Shown here piece after piece: positions 1 through 5,796 of a stretch of DNA of 13,760 nt. Origin of the DNA: Thermoplasmata archaeon (GTDB taxonomy: Archaea > Thermoplasmatota > Thermoplasmata > Thermoplasmatales > Thermoplasmataceae). The notes beneath the pieces were generated by a model, which was not told the origin of the DNA, ran no database searches, and worked only from the letters and a program-made list of their open reading frames with translations. How positions within the stretch are numbered: the first letter of the stretch is position 1; each line of letters begins with the position of its first letter. The translations under genes were made by a program, and so were the position numbers. The stretch lies in assembly GCA_021799315.1 (NCBI GenBank), contig JAJZAR010000032.1, positions 1-13,760 of the forward strand. Direction: 5' to 3'.

Positions 1-261
1 AATTTGTATGGGTTCAATATCATAATTAATTCCTATTTTATTCAGTATATCCCTGATCTCAACATCTGTAAGATCTTTTTTCATTAGCCTGAATACATAC
101 TGGAGAATCTCTTCACCTGTAATCTCAACCTTTGATCCTGGAGATTTTCCCAGGTAACCAATATATTTTGTCTTGACTTTTCCATTGACACGCTTCACCT
201 CATACAGCTTGTAATACTCCTTGCCGTTAGCTCTCCTCTCTTTTCTCACTGATATTGACAT
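1..261 (-). CDS. N-terminal part of a transposase-like or hypothetical protein (cut by window edge)
   Basis: An open frame of 87 codons runs from ATG at 261 leftwards off the window, so only the N-terminus is visible. It begins MSISVRKERRANGKEYYKLY and continues with a basic stretch containing GKVKTKYIGYLGKSPGSK. A basic beta-hairpin of the form 'YYxLYExxRxxGKVKxxYIGYLG' resembles the N-terminus of several archaeal transposase-type proteins; this is from memory of the pattern and not a search. The following segment (EEILQYVFRLMKKDLTDVEIRDILNKIG in two overlapping helices) looks like a small helical domain. There is no Shine-Dalgarno sequence before the ATG, and the palindrome at 274-297 sits where a TATA box would be for a leaderless transcript. 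The coding potential is convincing; the family assignment is not secure. Confidence 0.55.
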   Translation of the reverse strand, partial: MSISVRKERRANGKEYYKLYEVKRVNGKVKTKYIGYLGKSPGSKVEITGEEILQYVFRLMKKDLTDVEIRDILNKIGINYDIEPIQI

Positions 262-273
262 TTCATCCTACTT

Positions 274-297
274 CGTAATACCCATATGGGTCATACG
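274..297. promoter_or_regulatory. Imperfect 24-bp palindrome, operator candidate
   Basis: The core ACCCATATGGGT (280-291) is a perfect 12-bp palindrome. It is flanked after two unpaired positions on each side by CGTA (274-277) and TACG (294-297), which also pair, giving 20 of 24 symmetric positions. The centre lies about 24.5 bases upstream of the ATG at 261 of the minus-strand gene, exactly where the TATA box of a leaderless archaeal gene would be. A regulator bound here would block that promoter. The symmetry is seen directly; the operator role is inferred. Confidence 0.45.
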
Positions 298-393
298 TTA
301 ACAAACCTTTCGGTACACTGTATTTTCAATAAGAAATTATATAAAAAAGAGGAGTTTTCATGAGATTAGATTACCGCCATAGATTAATATGAT

Positions 394-404
394 AAATTTA
401 TATT
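394..404 (+). promoter_or_regulatory. TATA box of the Argonaute cluster
   Basis: AAATTTATATT has the shape of an archaeal TATA box, centred near 400. Transcription would start about 26 bases downstream, near 426, giving a 5' leader of roughly 12 bases that contains GGTGAT (428-433) before the ATG at 438. A second TATA-like stretch, TTATATAAA at 337-345, lies further upstream and could be an additional promoter. No other clear promoter precedes the genes down to 4381. Confidence 0.45.
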
Positions 405-437
405 CATGTAGTTATTCTCATATTATAGGTGATTTTT

Positions 438-494
438 ATGGAAAATGATATGGGTGCAGTTTACTGCAAGCACTGCGGGGCGAGGCTGGAATGA
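438..494 (+). CDS. 18-residue CxxC zinc-knuckle mini-ORF
   Basis: The peptide is MENDMGAVYCKHCGARLE. YCKHCGARL is the classic first half of a zinc-ribbon domain (CxxCG), but the second CxxC is missing because a TGA follows at once. A good Shine-Dalgarno sequence, GGTGAT (428-433), lies 4 bases before the ATG, and the stop is 20 bases before the next gene's start, which has its own Shine-Dalgarno. It may be a real microprotein that needs a partner to complete a zinc site, a leader peptide, or the remnant of a truncated zinc-ribbon gene. I cannot choose between these from one sequence. Translation is plausible; function is unknown. Confidence 0.4.
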   Translation: MENDMGAVYCKHCGARLE

Positions 495-514
495 AAGAGG
501 TGATGTGAGATTTG

Positions 515-1603
515 ATGTTGGATTTGAAATCATTAACTGTAGATGAATCTTATTATGAACCTGCAATCAAAGCGAAATTTTCCTTGAAGTATAGGAAAAA
601 CCAGGAAGCACCAATAAACATCTATGCAAACGTATTTTTCAAAGGAAAGATTGTTGGCAGGCTGGAAGCAAAGGAGATGCCGGACAGAGAATTTAAGATA
701 GGGGCAATGGATTACAATAGAGATTATGGTGAGGACACTTTAGATATTGATCTTGCCTGCGTTCTTAGTAAAAAAATTATATCGTGTATGAACAATTCGA
801 GGAGATTATCCGACAAAGGTGATGTCAATCTACAAATAGAAGCCAGTCTAACGTACCTCAGAAATGAAGCAGAGGTATCATATATAGAGGAATATAATAT
901 TTATAACAACCCGTTTCCAAAAGACCTAAAAGACGCTATAAAAAAACGATGGCCTGATAGTTTAAAGAGCGACATAAGTGTTCTGTTATATGCTTATCCA
1001 ACACATATCGGTACTTATTCTCAAAGTAGGTCGAATCTAAACCTTATATCTTCATCAGGACAAGGTCAGAATGATGGTTATATGTCCATAAAAATTGAGA
1101 AAAAACAATTGGAACACACAATCAAGTCATCGGACTGGGCCCACGATTTCCTCCCCAAGTTGGGCCTTGGCGAATACGAGGTTATAGAAATTCCAAAAAT
1201 AAAACCCGAATCGAACAAAAACATGTTTAAGGATTCTTTAAGTAAATTAGAGACAGCTAAAAATGAGCTTTACATTTTGAATATCGGTTCTTCGATGGCT
1301 GCACTCAGAAATTCCCTAAAATCATTTTCAGATGATCTTGTAAACCTCGGGTATGAAAAGAAGAATGAAAGGGGCAAATCTGAAGTTGATTACAATAAAA
1401 TTTATGGTGACAATAAAAATATTGCGCTATTGGCAAAAGATCTGCAGCAAAGGCTCTATGGTGCATCATCCAGCCTCAATGATGATACTGCACCTCATTC
1501 TCGTCAAACTCATATTATGGATGGTTATGAAGCTGAATCCATGATATTTATTGCATATTCCCTTTACAAAATGGTTTTTGAAAAATTAAAAGGTGAAGAG
1601 TGA
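515..1603 (+). CDS. Unrecognised 362-aa protein, first large gene of the Argonaute cluster
   Basis: I do not recognise a family. The start is taken as ATG 515, because GAGGTGAT (497-504) is a near-perfect archaeal Shine-Dalgarno with 10-base spacing; TTG 512 is possible, and an in-frame stop at 506-508 rules out anything earlier. The first ~130 residues alternate hydrophobic and polar positions as in a beta-sandwich (KAKFSLKY, INIYANVFFKGKIVGRLE, VNLQIEASLTYL). The middle has the phrase WAHDFLPKLGLGEYEVIEIP near residues 208-227, and the last ~100 residues are helical. The C-terminal end (an R-x-HS region, then EAESMIFIAYSLYKMVFEKL) faintly recalls the C-terminal helical domain of abortive-infection proteins. 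No signal peptide or membrane segment is visible. Its position directly before the Argonaute, with a linking mini-ORF, suggests a joint function, possibly as the Aga1-like partner, but this is inference. Confidence 0.75.
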   Translation: MLDLKSLTVDESYYEPAIKAKFSLKYRKNQEAPINIYANVFFKGKIVGRLEAKEMPDREFKIGAMDYNRDYGEDTLDIDLACVLSKKIISCMNNSRRLSDKGDVNLQIEASLTYLRNEAEVSYIEEYNIYNNPFPKDLKDAIKKRWPDSLKSDISVLLYAYPTHIGTYSQSRSNLNLISSSGQGQNDGYMSIKIEKKQLEHTIKSSDWAHDFLPKLGLGEYEVIEIPKIKPESNKNMFKDSLSKLETAKNELYILNIGSSMAALRNSLKSFSDDLVNLGYEKKNERGKSEVDYNKIYGDNKNIALLAKDLQQRLYGASSSLNDDTAPHSRQTHIMDGYEAESMIFIAYSLYKMVFEKLKGEE

Positions 1604-1668
1604 TGAATTTTTTTATGAAAGCATATTTTAAAACATTATACGGGTGTTATGGAGCGTGCCTAGAATGA
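1603..1668 (+). CDS. 21-residue mini-ORF bridging two genes, possible translational coupler
   Basis: The ATG at 1603-1605 overlaps the TGA of the upstream gene (TGATG), and its own TGA overlaps the ATG of the Argonaute gene at 1665 (ATGA). GGTGA (1592-1596) lies 6 bases before its start. It encodes MNFFMKAYFKTLY followed by GCYGACLE, a short hydrophobic and aromatic peptide with two cysteines. A ribosome could therefore pass from the upstream gene to the Argonaute through this frame without a gap. It may be a coupling device with no functional peptide. The overlaps are seen directly; translation is inferred. Confidence 0.35.
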   Translation: MNFFMKAYFKTLYGCYGACLE

Positions 1669-3266
1669 ATGATGATTTTGGAACTTTGTATATTTCGAGC
1701 GATTTAAATATTCAAAATAAATATAAATATGCTGATATCTTTGGACAGGTTGCAAAATACATAGAATCAAAAGGCGTTCATCTGATTACTGAATCTTTTC
1801 AGGATGGAAAAGGTAATCATAAAAAAAGTTTTATTGAATCAATAGTATGCTCTCAAATGCGTTGGAGAATCATCATAAGTTTACAATACTTTGATGGTTA
1901 TAAAAGAATCTTTCTAGCTTTAAGTCCTGAATTTCAAAGCAACATATATATGAGGTTAGGGAAAGAACAAACACAAAAAATAGCTGAGGATGATGTTAAA
2001 AACATTAAACACAAAATTGGAGATTGCATACATATATCAATAAATAATGAAGATATAAAACTTTGCGCTTTTTCATACAGTTCAGAAAAAAATATATCAA
2101 TATCGGATTGGAATGTCAACTTTTATACAAATTCTATATTATATTCCAACTATATTAATAATCATAACGAATTTATAAATAAAATAATGAATAAGAAAGC
2201 CTTTAAATTTAGAATAGTAAATTTGTCAGGAGATAAAACTAACATTAACTCTGTTAAGAAAATCCTAGGGAATTATGGTGATGATTTAAACTTAACTTAC
2301 GATTCAAAAAATTATACACAGATTACACGATTACCAAATAATGGTAACATAATCAATATAGTTTTACTTGATGAAAGTGATAAGCAGGCATATTACGACA
2401 CCAAAGAATTTTTCTTAACATATAAGATGCCATTTCAACATATTCGTATGAATGGAAAATTTCAGGTCAATCCTGCCATCCAGCAAATGCTTCTCTTGGA
2501 AATATATAAAAAGACACATCCCAATGATTTTTATTTAATGCCAGACCACTTTTTACAGGAATCTATAGCCGGTTTTTTATATTTGGATGCTGATTTCATT
2601 CATAATACATTGAATAACAGGTATTTTAACTATCTAACTATTTCATATATATTTTCAGAAAATATGGATTATTCTGAAGAGAATATAATTGCTAATATGA
2701 ATGTGAATATTCATGTAAAACGGGATTATATGAACATTATGGATACTGGGAGAGTGGTAGAAAGTATATTATCAGGTAATGAAGTAATCAACAAATTCCG
2801 GAATGAAGGTAAATATTTTAATATTCTGGTCACGAAGAAACTAAATAAAAGAAGCATGGAATCCTTAATAAATGCCCTGAAAAATAATGGTATATCAATA
2901 AACAAAGTATATTATGTAAGTAATTCCAAATTGAGATTTGTCGATAATTTTAATTACTACAACAATAACAGAGGCTCTGAACATTATTATAAAATTATAG
3001 GACAAAATATGGCTGTTATAAAATTAGCCACTCAACAATTCCTATATCCACAATTGTTTAGCACCTTTGTAGAAATTTTGTATCCCCCAAGATCTCAAAT
3101 CTCTATTGAGGACTTAAAGAATATAATATGGCTATCAAAAAAGAGAACATATCGTCTTTTTAGCATGAAAAATATGACCCAGCTTGAACCAGTGGTAATA
3201 AAGGATAAAAATAAGCAATTTATAACATCGATAAAAGGTAGTGTTAACATTAATTATTTGATATAA
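1665..3266 (+). CDS. ago: Short prokaryotic Argonaute (MID-PIWI), catalytically inactive
   Basis: Predicted guide-binding protein of a defence system, 533 aa. Residues ~178-290 match a MID domain: AYYDTKEFFLTYKMPFQHI corresponds to the 'YYxxKxxL...iPsQ' block of archaeal Piwi proteins, and Y243, K247, Q258 and K283 fit the four residues that bind the guide 5' phosphate. The region LLLEIYKKTHPNDFYLMP (276-293) matches the helix and 'W.L' strand that precede the PIWI core, and IIWLSKKRTYRLFSM (487-501) matches the PIWI C-terminal 'iyyLsk.n.rgFrs' block. The catalytic DEDX aspartates are absent: the first position reads IAGFL and the second VTKKLNKRSME, as usual for short Argonautes. Residues 1-165 are an extension I cannot assign. 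ATG 1665 is preferred (GGAG at 1651-1654, overlap with the mini-ORF stop); GTG 1644 and GTG 1656 are alternatives. The gene is very AT-rich. Confidence 0.75.
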   Translation: MNDDFGTLYISSDLNIQNKYKYADIFGQVAKYIESKGVHLITESFQDGKGNHKKSFIESIVCSQMRWRIIISLQYFDGYKRIFLALSPEFQSNIYMRLGKEQTQKIAEDDVKNIKHKIGDCIHISINNEDIKLCAFSYSSEKNISISDWNVNFYTNSILYSNYINNHNEFINKIMNKKAFKFRIVNLSGDKTNINSVKKILGNYGDDLNLTYDSKNYTQITRLPNNGNIINIVLLDESDKQAYYDTKEFFLTYKMPFQHIRMNGKFQVNPAIQQMLLLEIYKKTHPNDFYLMPDHFLQESIAGFLYLDADFIHNTLNNRYFNYLTISYIFSENMDYSEENIIANMNVNIHVKRDYMNIMDTGRVVESILSGNEVINKFRNEGKYFNILVTKKLNKRSMESLINALKNNGISINKVYYVSNSKLRFVDNFNYYNNNRGSEHYYKIIGQNMAVIKLATQQFLYPQLFSTFVEILYPPRSQISIEDLKNIIWLSKKRTYRLFSMKNMTQLEPVVIKDKNKQFITSIKGSVNINYLI

Positions 3267-3301
3267 AACTTAATTAGTAAAATAAAATATATGGTAATTA
3301 T

Positions 3302-4381
3302 ATGGAAGTGGAAGATTTTACATATGAACATCAAATCATTAATCAGGCAAATTACCTTATGTCTAATATATCCGATTCCAGAATCAATGGGGTCATATTA
3401 ACCCCTACAACTATATTCTCAATTAAAATTTTTGCTTTTATTAACAAAACTCAATTAAAAAACATCAAGGAACTCAAAACATTTTTAGAGTTATCCAGAT
3501 TCATAGACAACTATATAAATTCATCACTTAACGAAAAATACCTAAATGATTATATTGATCTCTTAATAAAGGAAATAAACAAAATTATAAGTGATGGACC
3601 AGAAATAAGGGATATTAAGAATGAATTAAAATTTATAATATTATTGAACTATGTTAATAAATATGAATATTATATATCTTCGATCAAACCACTGATCGAG
3701 GTAGCGTTGAAAAGATTAGATGCACTAGGCAATAATGATGATTTTATGTGTTTGCTTAAGTTATGCAATAATGACTACAAAAAGGATACATTTCCCTTAC
3801 AACCTAGCGATAATATACAGGTTGAGAGTTTAATAGAACTACAGCTTAATGATATTATAAATTCAAACAATGTCGATAACGAGTTTTACAAAAAATTAAA
3901 AACCAGAAGACTCCTGTTCATAAAAAAGGTTTACGATAAGATCAATATATTTAAAGATAAAGAGAGTTTATTTAAGCCATCTTCAAATATAATTAATGAC
4001 ATCTTTATTGCAGCTATTGTTTTAACACTTTTAAATTATAATAATATTATTACGTTAAACAAGGTTGAGAGTGAGGAATATCTAGATAAGCTAATAAATG
4101 AAAATATGGTTGAGAAAGAAATAAGGAAAAGAGTTGAGGAGTTAAGACAAGATCTGATTACCTTTACCAACCCTTTACAAAAGTATATTGATATATTCAA
4201 AACAAATCTCTTTGTAGTTGTTGTTTACTATACAGCAATATGGGCAATCTTTAGTCTGTCCTTATATTTCAGAGTCATAGCAGGAATAATAGTTTCCCTC
4301 CCTTTTTTGGTTTCATCAATCATGTATTTATTATATGAAAGTTATAAAAAGACACGGCCCAAACACACTAAGATCCATTAA
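3302..4381 (+). CDS. Putative Aga2-like membrane effector of the Argonaute system
   Basis: A 359-aa protein of unknown family, almost wholly helical, with two hydrophobic segments at the C-terminus: residues ~301-323 (NLFVVVVYYTAIWAIFSLSL...) and ~324-345 (VIAGIIVSLPFLVSSIMYLL), separated by a very short arginine-containing turn and followed by a basic tail rich in K, R and H. This predicts a helical hairpin in the membrane with a ~300-residue cytoplasmic domain. In the SiAgo system of Sulfolobus islandicus a short Argonaute activates Aga2, a toxic transmembrane protein that binds anionic phospholipids and depolarises the membrane. The position immediately after the Argonaute gene (35 bases) and this architecture make the same role likely here, without any sequence match that I can demonstrate. 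The Shine-Dalgarno is weak (GGTAAT, 3293-3298). It shares the Argonaute gene's strong AT bias. Confidence 0.6.
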   Translation: MEVEDFTYEHQIINQANYLMSNISDSRINGVILTPTTIFSIKIFAFINKTQLKNIKELKTFLELSRFIDNYINSSLNEKYLNDYIDLLIKEINKIISDGPEIRDIKNELKFIILLNYVNKYEYYISSIKPLIEVALKRLDALGNNDDFMCLLKLCNNDYKKDTFPLQPSDNIQVESLIELQLNDIINSNNVDNEFYKKLKTRRLLFIKKVYDKINIFKDKESLFKPSSNIINDIFIAAIVLTLLNYNNIITLNKVESEEYLDKLINENMVEKEIRKRVEELRQDLITFTNPLQKYIDIFKTNLFVVVVYYTAIWAIFSLSLYFRVIAGIIVSLPFLVSSIMYLLYESYKKTRPKHTKIH

Positions 4382-4439
4382 ATATGTAAAAGTAAAATAA
4401 AATTCCTTGATTATAATCTGTTACCTCGACTAAGCAATA

Positions 4440-4862
4440 TTAAAAAATACTTTTGTTGTTTAATCTTGCAATGAAATCCTCCACGCTGATATTTTCCACC
4501 AAATCACCGTTTTTTAATATCTTTCTATGTTCCTGGCTGAAAAGGTAATTCTTGCTGTTGGAAGAGAATCCATTACCGCCTATTACCAGATAAGCCTTCG
4601 TGTAAACATCAGAGGTCTCTATTATTTTTATCAGTGATGCTATTTCGTAAATTACCTTCTGTTCTGCGGTTCCGGCGACCTGCTGCCATTTAAGGCTTAC
4701 AATGATTGAATTATTTATAATAAAATCTGCCTTATATCTGTTGTTAAATAGCTGTTTTCCTATAAAAACCTGTTTTTCATAATTATACTGGTTGAATTTC
4801 AATATGCTTTCAATCATCAATTCCTGGCCGGTTCCTGTCCTGGTGCCTGATCCGCCTGGCAT
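4440..4862 (-). CDS. Small PD-(D/E)XK-like restriction endonuclease
   Basis: A 140-aa protein resembling the compact PD-(D/E)XK nucleases found next to adenine methyltransferases. The putative metal site is D46 in KADFII, nine residues, then S56-L57-K58 in IVSLKWQQ, followed by the conserved-looking run VAGTAEQKVIYEI (residues 62-74) and a later AYLVIGGNGF. The usual glutamate of the ExK motif is serine here; related-looking proteins tolerate this position, but I cannot confirm activity. The N-terminal GTGQELMIES helix fits the first helix of the fold. Its ATG overlaps the methyltransferase stop (TAATG, 4860-4864), so the two are translationally coupled, as expected for a type II restriction-modification pair. 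It probably cuts unmethylated invading DNA; the recognition site is unknown. Confidence 0.65.
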   Translation of the reverse strand: MPGGSGTRTGTGQELMIESILKFNQYNYEKQVFIGKQLFNNRYKADFIINNSIIVSLKWQQVAGTAEQKVIYEIASLIKIIETSDVYTKAYLVIGGNGFSSNSKNYLFSQEHRKILKNGDLVENISVEDFIARLNNKSIF

Positions 4863-5707
4863 TATCTAACACCGTAATTTGTTATTATCAATTCCTTTAT
4901 ATGGTTCCTTTTTGTTCCGACAGAATTGATATTCCTCCTTGCGTTTACTTCCTTTAAATTGAACTCTTTATATATTTCCCTGATAAAATCTGTGTTTGAA
5001 TTGCTTTCCATTACATAAACACCATTATCTGAAAGCCTCTTGAATGCATTATAAAGCCTCTCCTGATCCTTTTGCGTAAAGCCATCGGATGTATAATCTG
5101 TAAAATTGGATGTTGTGTTCAAGGGCATATATGGGGGATCAAAGTACACAAAATCATTTTCACATGCATTTTTAACAGTGGTTTCAAAATCCACGTTCAA
5201 TATAGTACATCTGCTGAACACATCTGAAAGTGAAATTATGTTTGCTTCAGAGGGCAATCCGGGATTCAGATATCTGCCGTATGGCACATTGAACTTATTT
5301 CTTGAATTTACACGGTACAACCCGTTGTATCCATGCCTGTTTAGATAAATAAGCAGTGCGGACCTCTTTATTTTGTCATCAATAGAATTGAACAAGCTTC
5401 TTACAGTATAATAATCCCTGGAATTATTATTAAATCTCATCCTGTTCAATTCCTCTTTTAGCTCATAGGGGCTGTTTTTGATCACATTATACAAATCGAC
5501 CAAATCCTTGTTCAAATCGGATATTACCGCATTGGAAATTTTTTGCATGGAATATAGTTTTATCAACAACGCCCCTCCCCCGATAAAAGGCTCGTAATAC
5601 GTATTGAACTTATCCGGTAAATTTATGATAAGATCGCCCAACAGTTGCCTCTTCCCACCAGCCCATTTCAACACTGGCCTATAATTTTCATTCAGTAAGG
5701 ATTCCAC
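4862..5707 (-). CDS. Dam-family DNA N6-adenine methyltransferase
   Basis: Transfers a methyl group from S-adenosylmethionine to adenine in a short DNA site and protects the host from the adjacent endonuclease. Numbered from GTG 5707 (281 aa), WAGGKRQLL (15-23) and EPFIGGGALL (39-48, motif I, cofactor binding) come first, then the Dam-type block LYRVNSRNKFNVPYG (130-144), and DPPY (190-193, motif IV, catalytic). Length and order are typical of the Dam/MboI/EcoRV methyltransferase class, so the target could be GATC or another site. The frame is open upstream to 5761, but those codons cross an excellent TATA box (5726-5735) lying about 24 bases before GTG 5707, so I prefer a leaderless start there. 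The gene is divergent from hsdM. Confidence 0.85.
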   Translation of the reverse strand: MESLLNENYRPVLKWAGGKRQLLGDLIINLPDKFNTYYEPFIGGGALLIKLYSMQKISNAVISDLNKDLVDLYNVIKNSPYELKEELNRMRFNNNSRDYYTVRSLFNSIDDKIKRSALLIYLNRHGYNGLYRVNSRNKFNVPYGRYLNPGLPSEANIISLSDVFSRCTILNVDFETTVKNACENDFVYFDPPYMPLNTTSNFTDYTSDGFTQKDQERLYNAFKRLSDNGVYVMESNSNTDFIREIYKEFNLKEVNARRNINSVGTKRNHIKELIITNYGVR

Positions 5708-5725
5708 ATTGTAACATATATAAAT

Positions 5726-5735
5726 AATATATAAA
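5726..5735 (-). promoter_or_regulatory. TATA box of the methyltransferase-endonuclease pair
   Basis: Read on the minus strand this is TTTATATATT, centred about 24 bases before the GTG at 5707. That spacing is what an archaeal leaderless transcript needs, and no Shine-Dalgarno is present before that GTG. A second TTTATATA overlaps closer to the gene (around 5717-5724) but is too near to serve the same start. The sequence is seen directly; use as a promoter is inferred. Confidence 0.5.
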
Positions 5736-5747
5736 TTCTTAGTATGC

Positions 5748-5780
5748 ATTTGTTTAAACACAAAGATTTTTGTTTAACAA
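5748..5780. promoter_or_regulatory. TGTTTAAACA palindrome and near-repeat in the divergent promoter region
   Basis: TGTTTAAACA (5751-5760) is a perfect 10-bp palindrome. A close copy, TGTTTAACA (5771-5779), follows with a 20-base period, about two helical turns. Both lie between the divergent methyltransferase (start 5707) and hsdM (start 5797) genes. The second copy overlaps the position expected for the hsdM TATA box if hsdM is leaderless. It may be a regulator site or simply AT-rich promoter sequence. Confidence 0.3.
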
Positions 5781-5796
5781 TCACTATCCTACATCA

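Noticed and set aside
360..392. 10-codon ORF with a GGAG site upstream (ATG 360)
   Set aside because: It is too short to support; its ATG lies only about 20 bases after a TATA-like run and the peptide has no recognisable feature.
1353..1544. 63-codon plus-strand frame inside the 362-aa gene
   Set aside because: It is an out-of-frame shadow with basic low-information sequence and no ribosome site.
4382..4439. Terminator hairpin between the convergent genes
   Set aside because: No stable inverted repeat is visible; only A-rich sequence separates the two convergent stop codons.
4446..4456. Eleven bases AATACTTTTGT matching the right-hand repeats
   Set aside because: The match stops abruptly, lies inside the end of the endonuclease gene, and is expected by chance in AT-rich DNA.
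5106..5348. Open frame on the plus strand inside the methyltransferase gene
   Set aside because: It is antisense to a gene with clear methyltransferase motifs and has no family features or ribosome site.
5708..5761. Upstream extension of the methyltransferase to GTG 5761
   Set aside because: The extra codons lie across the TATA box, encode a stretch unlike a Dam-family N-terminus, and would leave no promoter in a sensible position.
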